From: Sweltsa coloradensis
Lineage: Eukaryota; Arthropoda; Insecta; Plecoptera; Chloroperlidae
NCBI GenBank assembly: GCA_024449915.1
Contig: JAMZAV010001730.1
Location: 68,762 to 132,761, forward strand
DNA: 64,000 bases
Direction: 5' to 3'
Part shown: positions 56,847 to 64,000 of the stretch, one piece after another
Layout: every line of letters starts with the position of its first letter
Position numbering within the stretch: position 1 is the first letter of the stretch
Translations under genes and position numbers: made by a program
The notes under the pieces: model-generated
The model's input: the letters and a program-made list of their open reading frames with translations, nothing else
Told to the model about the DNA's origin: nothing
The model's database searches: none

Positions 56847-59330
56847 TTATAACAAGGATGGAATGTTAGATAGAGCCATTGTGGCATAGCGTTTCTCTTC
56901 CAAATTACGCATTTGTAAACTCTTTAATTGATGAAGTTTGCCAATTCTATCGTAGGGAAATGCTGGATTGATCATTATGTCTTCTAGCTTACGAACACGA
57001 GAGAGACCAACAAAGCTCATCCCAGTAGCAAACTCTTTCGTTCCAAGGTTTATTGTAACAGAGTTTAACGTCATGCCTTGACATTTGTGAATGGTGACTG
57101 CCCATGCTAATTGGAGGGGGAATTGAATGCGAGTGCAGTTTCTTTCTTTCTCTATCCATGCCCTTGTTACAGGACATATCGGAATCATATTTGGTTCGTG
57201 ATAAGATGGGCCAGTGTAATTATCGAATGTCACCAAGATGCACATAGGTTGGTCGTTTGGTGGCTTTGTGTGAGGAGCATATATGATGTCTTTTACAGTC
57301 CCAGTTGATCCATTGACAAGTCCGTGTTTTGTCCATAGGTTGGATCGTAGCATAACACGACTCCCACGAGAGAGATAAATCGTTGGTGGAAGACCTTGAG
57401 CTGAATCCTCTGTCCCTTGAGCAGCTTGTTTGCAATTATGTATAGCGTTTATTTTTGCTACTGGGTGACCAAGATTTGGTATTTGTTCAATGTTGTGACT
57501 ATTGACTATATCCTTGGTAGGTACTAAATATAGAGATTTTAAAAACTTTTGTTGATCGTCCATGCTTAATGATGTTTGAAACCGTGTCGATAACAAATCC
57601 CAGTCATCTTGTGTTGAGCAGCCATTACTCAGTCTGCTGAGTAGGTCTCTGAAGCGAATCTGGGCTGGACTGTCCCCTGCCTGACGCTGTACTACAGATA
57701 GAGTGTGGCAGTGGCTAAAAGAACGGTACGCCAGCATTCCGTCGTTTGTCAACCCATAATTGCATATCTTGTCAGAATATAGGGGCCGATCACATACAGG
57801 AGGCAGTTGACGAATGTCACCAAACAGATAAACAAACAAGTTCCCGAATGGATGAACGGCTTGACCGGGCTTAGCTTGGCGTGTACGCTTATCGATCATC
57901 GCCATGAGTGTGCAGCCCAGCATAGAGTATTCGTCAATGATTAAAAATTTTACTGATTCCATTTTGATTTGGAACTCACGTTCGCTTTTCCCCAAAAGAT
58001 TTGTAAATTTTTTAGCGTTAGTACCAATGTGAAGGGCAGAATGTATCGTCGAAGCATTTATGTTAAAGGCATCTACGCCAGTGGGTGCTAACAGCATGTA
58101 ACTGTCGTTACCTAAAGCTTCACGCAGCATAGTTGTCATAGCTTTAATTAAAGTGCTTTTTCCGGTTCCAGCGGTACCTTCAACAATTAGTCTTTGAACT
58201 TTGTTATGGTCTGTTTCTGACTGTATAGAGTTTATTTGGTTTGAAAGAATGTCAAGCACCACCTGCTGTTCAGTACTATATGTTATTTCATTGGGTATTT
58301 CGTCATCGAGTTCCATTTCAATTTGTTTAATATCCGGTAAAAAGTTTGAAACAGATTCAATGGAAGGATAGTTTTCAAAGGATTTTGTCCAAGGAAATGA
58401 GGTGTCAAATTCTCTTAAGCCAATATCGACTTGAACAGCCTGATCATTGGGGCCCATGCCAGCCAAGACCATCCACTCTTCTTGATCTCTTTCTGGATCT
58501 TCATCCTCCAACTCTTCATCCTCTTCTGGTTCAATTTCATTGGCCACATCTTCTTCCGCAACCAGCCCGGAGTCTCGGAAAACTGTTTCCCATGACTGTT
58601 CAGTTGGGTTGAGTTCTATCTCACTGGTCCAAGGGACTTTCAACAAACCTTGTTGATGGTAATAGGATTCGTTCCTTTCGTGGTCGGGTCCAAGAGATAG
58701 TTTGGGAAATACCCTTACAACAGCAGGAGTTTTGCGACACACCCAGTGACCCTTCCAGTAATACTTGGATGCAAAATCAAGAAGACAGAGGTTTTGCATT
58801 GGTGCGGGACGAGTTGGATACATTTCAGATATTTTTTTGTTGGTGCCGTCTTCAGGTTCATTCGCGTCTGCAAGAGGTACCCATTGATTACCTCCAACAT
58901 TGAGAGAAACGAAAGCGCGACTTGAATGGTAAAGCGGATATCCCATTAAAAGATGGCAGCATTCTTGTGCTGAAATATCACGCTCGGCAAGAGATTGTAT
59001 TATTAATTTTTGAATTGCAAGTTTAGCCGGGTCTGTATCTTTAACTGTAGTTGTAAGGATGTTTTTTAATAGGTCATTAAATGATTTGGATTGTGGTTCG
59101 CTTTTTGCTGCATACTTTGCAATTAATCCTGTCAAATAAGATCTGATATTGACGTTTAGAGGAAAAAATTGCGATGTCGCTGAATTTTTGCAGAGACCTT
59201 CCTTAAATGATACTAATGAACATACTAAAACTCCCCTACAATCGGAATGGAGCTTCGGCCGCCATATTGGAAAATGGCGGCCAAAAAGTGTTGATTGTCG
59301 AATATCTCCATATTGGTTGGAGATAGACAA
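56847..59330 (-). CDS. Helitron RepHel: end of Rep plus PIF1-type helicase
   Basis: DNA helicase part of a rolling-circle transposon; it would unwind DNA during replicative transposition. Residues 1-69 of this open frame come from the palindromic insertion at 59124-60506. True Helitron sequence begins at about residue 70 with IAKYAAK, the second half of the Rep catalytic motif. Helicase motifs: GTAGTGKST (Walker A, 386-394), FLIIDE (Walker B, about 462-467), GDIRQLPP (504-511), GSRVML (656-661) and AWAVTIHKCQGMTL (742-755). An acidic stretch lies at 266-287. The ORF has no frameshift over 2.3 kb, so this half is recent or well preserved. No endonuclease domain follows the helicase, unlike Helentrons. 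Confidence 0.88.
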   Translation of the reverse strand: MSISNQYGDIRQSTLFGRHFPIWRPKLHSDCRGVLVCSLVSFKEGLCKNSATSQFFPLNVNIRSYLTGLIAKYAAKSEPQSKSFNDLLKNILTTTVKDTDPAKLAIQKLIIQSLAERDISAQECCHLLMGYPLYHSSRAFVSLNVGGNQWVPLADANEPEDGTNKKISEMYPTRPAPMQNLCLLDFASKYYWKGHWVCRKTPAVVRVFPKLSLGPDHERNESYYHQQGLLKVPWTSEIELNPTEQSWETVFRDSGLVAEEDVANEIEPEEDEELEDEDPERDQEEWMVLAGMGPNDQAVQVDIGLREFDTSFPWTKSFENYPSIESVSNFLPDIKQIEMELDDEIPNEITYSTEQQVVLDILSNQINSIQSETDHNKVQRLIVEGTAGTGKSTLIKAMTTMLREALGNDSYMLLAPTGVDAFNINASTIHSALHIGTNAKKFTNLLGKSEREFQIKMESVKFLIIDEYSMLGCTLMAMIDKRTRQAKPGQAVHPFGNLFVYLFGDIRQLPPVCDRPLYSDKICNYGLTNDGMLAYRSFSHCHTLSVVQRQAGDSPAQIRFRDLLSRLSNGCSTQDDWDLLSTRFQTSLSMDDQQKFLKSLYLVPTKDIVNSHNIEQIPNLGHPVAKINAIHNCKQAAQGTEDSAQGLPPTIYLSRGSRVMLRSNLWTKHGLVNGSTGTVKDIIYAPHTKPPNDQPMCILVTFDNYTGPSYHEPNMIPICPVTRAWIEKERNCTRIQFPLQLAWAVTIHKCQGMTLNSVTINLGTKEFATGMSFVGLSRVRKLEDIMINPAFPYDRIGKLHQLKSLQMRNLEEKRYATMALSNIPSLL

Positions 59331-60509
59331 AATGTTTCAATGGCAAAAAATATTCCCCATTCAATTCCCTACAAAAAGGTATCTTCTATAGTTTTGGTAG
59401 GGGCAAAGGTTACGTCACAAAATCGTGGTTTATATGTTGCTCATTGGAGTACCAGCTAATTTCCTAATTTTCACGCCCAGCATCAAACAATGCCCGATAA
59501 ATCCGTGAGAAATCGATTGGAATACAAAAAAACTTTTGTACGGGGTTCATGAAAGCTTCCATTAGTGTTTTTAAAAATCAGGTCTGCGAAATCGGATTTT
59601 GCATTTACCCGGAATTTGGGTTTTTCCATTGTTGGCATTTCCTAAAAGATGCCATATTTGACTGTTTATTATTAAGCACTAAATAGCATTAAAGGAAAAA
59701 TTCTTTCTACGCACATTGAAATGACTCAAATAATGATCCAATTACAACTAAAGTTTAAATCCAATATGGCTGCTAATTCCTAATATTCACAATATGAATA
59801 CTGTTTTCGTGCTATTTTTACACTCTTTTTGTTACATAATTCACTTTGATGTTGTGGATATTAGGAATTAGCAGCCATATTGGATTTAAACTTTGGTTGT
59901 AATCGGATCATTATTAAAGTCATTTCAGTGTGCATAGAAAGAATTTTTCCTCCAAAGCTATTTAGTGCTTAATAATGGACAGTCAAATACGTTTTTTTTT
60001 AGGAAATGCCAACAATGGAAAAAACCAAATTCCGGGTAAATGCAAAATCCGATTTCGCAGACCTGATTTTTTAAAACACTAATGGAAGCTTTCATGAACC
60101 CCGTACAAAAGTCTTTTTGTATTTCAATCGATTTCTCACGGATTTACCGGGCATTGTTTGATGCTGGGCGTGAAAATTAGGAAATTAGCTGGTACTCCAA
60201 TGAGCAACATATAAACCACGATTTTGTGACGTAACCTTTGCCCCTGCCAAAACTATAGAAGATACCTTTTTGTAGGGAATTGAATGGGGAATATTTTTGC
60301 CATTGAAACATTTTGTCTGTCTCCAACCAATATGGAGATATTCGATAATCAACACTTTTTGGCCGCCATTTTCCAATATGGCGGCCAAAGCTCCACTCCG
60401 ATTGTAGGGGAGTTTTTGTATGTTCATGAGTATCATTTAAGGAAGGTCTCTGCAAAAATTCAGCGACATCGCAATTTTTTCCAAAAATTCTTATTTGACA
60501 GGATTAAAT
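59121..60509. mobile_element. 1.38-kb palindromic element inserted in the Rep motif
   Basis: Element 59124-60506: arms of about 670 and 655 bp (59124-59792 and 59852-60506) with a loop of about 59 bp. The ends are TAATCCTGTCAAATAAGA inverted. AAT is duplicated at 59121-59123 and 60507-60509. Each arm also contains a small dyad around GGCCGCCATATTGG. No transposase is encoded. A 3-bp duplication fits PIF/Harbinger-like mobilisation, but AAT is not the usual TWA, so the family is open. Confidence 0.9.
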
Positions 60510-61424
60510 GTAGTTTAGAACTGCATTCTTTGACATGACGGGTTGGATGTCCATGTTTGCTCTCCATGATTGAATAATGAATTTGTTGTAGCGATTTAAA
60601 AGAGGGTCATTACGTTCAGTTTGTAACACCATTTCATCTTTTTCGTCCGTTGACAAATTCGTTTCTTCGCAAAGGGGAAATGGAAAATGAAAACGACATT
60701 TGAGAACTGTCGAGTTCTTCTTGCGACGCAAACAATAGCCTTCGCTGCAACGGGTATGTCGTTGTACTTTGTTCAAAAGATGAATAAGATCCGCATCTTT
60801 GTCGACCACCTCACCGAATCTGATTTGGCATGGATGTACAATGGCGGGTGGCTCATTTAGACCAGGATTAATAGTAGAAACGAGATTGTCGTAGTAGTTT
60901 ATGGTGGTAGGTAATTGTTCGTGGTTCGTGAGGTCAATACTTTGTACATCTGGCGCGTCTTTCAGCCACAGTAAGCCGGGAACATGACTACTTCCACGGT
61001 GTTGCCATTCATACCGAAACCAAGAGTCAGTAACATTAAATAACGGACCAAGAACTTTGTTGATGTAGAAAGATGCTCGTTCTTGGAAAAACCACGAAAC
61101 AATTAATGGATTTTCACAAAGTAATTTCCGACGGAGATTAGTTGCAACCTGAGGTCCCATTTCTTGGAAATTTTCTCCTGGTGCAAGAATGTCGTACAGT
61201 TCTGGCCAATGCATGTCAGCTGCACTTAATGTAAAAAAAACTTTTGGAATGCCAATAAATTTAACCATATCGTGTAACTCACTACTACGTTTGAACCAGT
61301 ATGATTTTGTAATTCTTAGAGATGAAGCAAAGAACATTACTTTGTTTGCCAAGTTAGGATCTGTTTGTAGAATTTCTTTTAGTTGTCCAGCTGTCTTTCC
61401 ATTGAGATCAACCTTTTTAACCAA
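60504..61424 (-). pseudogene. Helitron Rep (HUH) domain, interrupted
   Basis: 306 codons of the replication initiator that nicks and rejoins DNA. KVFFTLSAADMHWPELYDIL (residues about 80-99) is the conserved Helitron-like N domain. LNRYNKFIIQSWRANMDIQ (about 276-294) leads into NAVLNYI, the start of the two-tyrosine catalytic motif. The frame stops one codon later because of the palindromic insertion; the rest of the motif lies 1.38 kb away at about 59123. The upstream end is also not natural: a frameshift separates it from the N-terminal ORF, and several hundred residues usual in the family appear to be missing between the two. Confidence 0.85.
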
Positions 61425-61428
61425 AATA

Positions 61429-61749
61429 TTACCCTGACTTATAGAGTTCCAACGTAAAATAGAGTTTAGGGCAAAAAAACGAACTACTACTCCTTTTCAG
61501 TTGCGCAGACCTCCTTTCTGACACAAGTTGAATAGATTGATTAGCTCTGGATGTTACCGTTCGTTGACGATTTTGTTGGCACCGCAGAGCATACGCATCT
61601 TCATTTTCTCTAGCTCGAGCCTCTAGCATACGAGTAGCACCATCCCTAAGGAGAACTAAGCGTTTGTCAGGGCTTTCGTTCTCTCGACGCTCTCGCATGA
61701 GTTGAGCTGACTTTTCTCGTCTGGCTTGTGCTGACTGCTTACGCGGCAT
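61429..61749 (-). pseudogene. Helitron protein N-terminal fragment
   Basis: Begins MPRKQSAQARREKSAQLMRE, then an Arg/Glu/Ala-rich helical stretch with NESPDKRLVLL and NEDAYALRCQQNRQR. Such charged R-rich starts are common in animal Helitron proteins. It ends in a short non-homologous tail and stop, out of frame with the Rep ORF. A TATAAAT sequence sits directly before the ATG. Confidence 0.6.
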
Positions 61750-62090
61750 ATTTATAGTAAAAGCCCGTTCTGGTCAGAACCAGTCACGGGTGTGGATATG
61801 GGAGGAAAAAGTCTGTGCTAGTCAGAACCAGGGCTCCGTCAAGTTGGCCCCCCCAAAACTAAATTTCACACTAAAAGTTATGTGGATCGTTTGAGCATCG
61901 TTAGTGCACGTTTGTGCACGAAAATGTTTCGTAAGTGCACCATTATTTAAGGAGCAAAACTAAAATTACTTGGGGGGGGGGGCAACTTGACGTAGCCCCC
62001 CCAAATCGGAATTTTGAATCCAAACCAATTGTGAACGTTAGTGCATCGTTAGTGCACGTTTGTGCAAAAAGAAATTTCGTTAGTGCCCCA
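61750..62090. repeat. Repeats upstream of the Helitron protein
   Basis: CATCGTTAGTGCACGTTTGT occurs as a direct repeat about 148 bp apart (about 61898 and 62045). GTCAAGTTGGCCCCCCC (about 61837) and GGGGGGCAACTTGAC (about 61974) are inverted to each other. GTCAGAACCAG occurs twice (about 61774 and 61818). These may lie inside the Helitron 5' region; I could not place a TC 5' terminus. Confidence 0.55.
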
Positions 62091-62650
62091 GCGGGAACAC
62101 ATACGTCGCGCCGACGTTGTGCCGACGTTTTCGGTTTGGTCGGGCCAACGTTTATATTCTACGTCGAAACTACGTAGTTATGTCCGTCGGCCCAACTAAG
62201 TTTTCGACGTAGTAATCCGACGGTCGGCCCTCCAACCAAAAAAAATCAACCTTTTTTTTTATAGTCGGTGGCCAACGTTTTGTTTTGGTTGGAAGCAACA
62301 AATCAACGTAGAGTCGGGGACCAACGACTACTTGTACCCAAAAGACGATTTTCAAATAAACGTAGGGTTTTGGATGGTTGACTACTTGTACCAAACGTAG
62401 GTTTTTGGGTTTTTACCGCGACCAAAATCCGTCGTTTTATTTAGTTGGTATCCGACGTATATCCAACGTTTTGTTTTGGTTGGAAGCCGACTCAAAATCT
62501 ACGTAGGGTTTTGGTTGGTTGACTACTTGTACCCAACGTAGGATTTTGGTTTGTGGCCGACCAAAGCCCGTCGTTTTATTTCGTCAGTATCCAACGAATA
62601 TCAAACGTTTAGTTTCAGTTATAGCATCCAAATAACAACCAACGTTAGTT
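62091..62650. repeat. Degenerate ACGT-rich tandem repeats
   Basis: Motifs CCAACGTTTTGTTTTGGTTG, GTAGGGTTTTGG and GACTACTTGTACC recur two or three times at unequal spacings (about 140-190 bp), after a start with GCGCCGACGTTGTGCCGACG. It looks like an old tandemly repeated transposon end. Short ORFs in it are not credible. Confidence 0.55.
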
Positions 62651-63170
62651 TTTAGTTAGTGGTAGACTTAAATCAAATTTTGGTTTATCGTTTGACTATT
62701 AAATTAAAAAGTTGGCATTTAGTTTTTTTGTCACTTACACTTACTTCCAGCCTTCGTTATTGGATGACTACACACCAATACCAAACGTTTTGTACAAAAA
62801 TATATAGTACAAATTGTGCGAGAAAGAGATTATTAGAATGTATTTCATTTAATTTTGGAAAGGATACAGGGAAGAATACAAATTACAAATTCTATTCAGC
62901 AATGAATTAATTACGTACAGAAAGTATTCATCTTACAAATAATGTCAGATTAAGAAAATATGTCACAAACATGAGCTATTATCAGTCTATTGTTCGTATA
63001 GTGTCATATTAACTAACTTAGACATGATCGTTCACACATATAATATAATTCTTAACACCATGTAGCTAATTCTTAAGTCGTAGCTCGTGAGACCCTTATT
63101 CGGTAGGTTCCGTGATCGATACTCTCCACCGTCAATCCAGACTGAAGATTTAAGCAGGTACGTGGGAATG
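62651..63170. other. No recognised feature
   Basis: AT-rich. The ORF at 62659-62910 has no domain. Confidence 0.3.
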
Positions 63171-63430
63171 AATTGGTAGGTAGGAGGTTGGTAGGTAAAA
63201 GATGGTTGTCTGGCTGGTAGAGGAATGCCGTAAGGTAGACATGCCAGTGGAAGGGTGTGGAGGTAGGAGGTTATCCAACCAAGTAAGTAGGTAGGAAGTT
63301 GTTATGCAGTTAGATAGGAATTGTTATCAATTAATCGTTTGGCAGGTTGGAACTTAGTAGGTTAAATGTAGGAAAGAAGGTAGGTAGGGAGTTATAGATT
63401 GGTAGTTACAATTTAGAAAGTTGGTTGGTT
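63171..63430 (+). repeat. GGTAG/GTTGG-rich degenerate simple repeat
   Basis: Loose repetition of GGTAGGTAGG, GGTTGGTAGG and AGGAGGTT over 260 bp, ending at the last HLE. Confidence 0.6.
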
Positions 63431-63431
63431 A

Positions 63432-64000
63432 CTAGGAAAACGCTTTTAAGTCCCGCCGCGTTGTTGGATGAGCGTAATTGGTGCATTGAGCTGCCGTGTG
63501 TTATGCGGATTTTCTTTTGTTCTGTGAAAAAATCATTACGAATTTGAAGATTTTTTTAAAACTAAATTAAATAAAATTCAAAATTAGTTTTAATTTTTAA
63601 TTCTTTTAATAAATCGTAATTTAAAAAAAGGAAAAAATCGTAATATTGAAATTTTCATAAGAAATAATTATTCGATTGCGCAAAAATTTTTACACGAATA
63701 TATTAATTCATAAAATTAAGGTTCTGTGAAAAAATCATTACAATAGGATAAAGCATGTAAGTGTTAGAAGCCAAAGAATTGATTTAAAAAAGGAAAAAAA
63801 ACATAAAATTTCAATTTTCATGAGAAATAGTTTTTCGATTGCGCTCAAATTAAAAAAAAAAATACCTAAATTCATAAATTAAAAGGTTCTGCGAAAAATC
63901 TTCATTCAGATAAAAGCATGTAGGGGTTTATAAGTTTAATTTTTTTTTAAATCGAAAAAAAAGTAAAATTTTGATTTATGAGAATAATTTTTGATTGGTT
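63432..64000 (-). mobile_element. HLE type B, cut by the window edge (copy 32)
   Basis: Starts CTAGGAAAACGCTTTTAAG with the GGATGAGCGTAATTGGTGC subterminal block. The 5' end lies outside the window. Confidence 0.82.

Noticed and set aside
57111..58900. Plus-strand and other-frame ORFs within the Helitron helicase
   Set aside because: Shadows of the minus-strand helicase frame.
56847..61749. This Helitron as the autonomous partner of the HLE family
   Set aside because: No HLE-type terminus was found at either edge of the Helitron, and no endonuclease domain follows its helicase as in Helentrons. The link remains unproven.
8396..63999. Repeated units with spacers suggesting a CRISPR array
   Set aside because: Repeat lengths (550-800 bp, mixed orientation, nested) and the eukaryotic context exclude CRISPR.

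Overview
The window is eukaryotic, AT-rich DNA and looks like repeat-dense intergenic sequence from an invertebrate animal, probably marine. The basis is the mix of transposon types: Jockey/CR1-like and Tx1-like non-LTR retrotransposons, a Helitron with separable Rep and PIF1-helicase parts, a Mutator-like (MULE) transposase, hAT-type MITEs and tRNA-derived SINEs. I cannot name a species. I found no convincing host gene, bacterial operon, rRNA or functional tRNA. Every long open frame belongs to a mobile element.

The main feature is one superfamily of short (about 0.55-0.8 kb) non-autonomous elements, called HLE (Helitron-like element) here, with about 32 whole or partial copies. By summing my intervals it covers roughly 18-19 kb, more than a quarter of the window. 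All copies share one architecture: a 5' end TTGGATGAGCG, a matching subterminal inverted repeat GCTCATCC about 30 bp before the 3' end, a small AACGC/GCGTT hairpin, and a 3' end CCTAG followed by a host T. This fits Helentron-associated (HINE/DINE-like) rolling-circle elements. Types A and B are common. Type C has an internal palindrome. Type D has diverged ends whose two subterminal repeats changed together. Several copies are nested in others, which gives direct empty-site evidence for clean insertion.

Layout. 1-8.4 kb: mostly unrecognised, with a 131-codon ORF cut off by a composite SINE (3.3-3.9 kb) and an ATCTAGATAA-rich repeat. 8.4-15.7 kb: HLEs, a hAT MITE with perfect 8-bp target duplication, a 16-bp minisatellite module and a LINE tail. 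15.7-23.3 kb: SINEs, a ~235-bp satellite broken by HLEs, the second (inverted) 16-bp minisatellite module, a 65-bp tandem array and a perfect 25-bp hairpin. 23.4-28 kb: a decayed Tx1-like LINE (zinc-knuckle ORF1, endonuclease, RT lost) carrying a TIR element inside its ORF2, followed by an (AAAT)n/(AATG)n microsatellite. 28.3-30.9 kb: a MITE and a Jockey-like LINE with an RT domain. 31-40.7 kb: more HLEs and a 212-bp-arm foldback.

40.7-46.2 kb: a MULE whose 595-codon transposase ORF is still open but whose last codons were displaced by a LINE inserted at its 3' end. 46.2-56.6 kb: an almost continuous mosaic of nested HLEs. 56.6-62.1 kb: a Helitron on the minus strand (N-terminal fragment, Rep, PIF1-type helicase). 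Its Rep catalytic motif is split by a 1.38-kb palindromic element that left a 3-bp target duplication. 62.1-64 kb: degenerate tandem repeats and a final HLE running off the window.

The elements do not cooperate in a pathway; what the window records is an order of insertion events. Rep/helicase proteins of the Helitron class are the natural candidates for moving the HLEs, but nothing here shows that this particular Helitron does so, since its termini were not matched to theirs.
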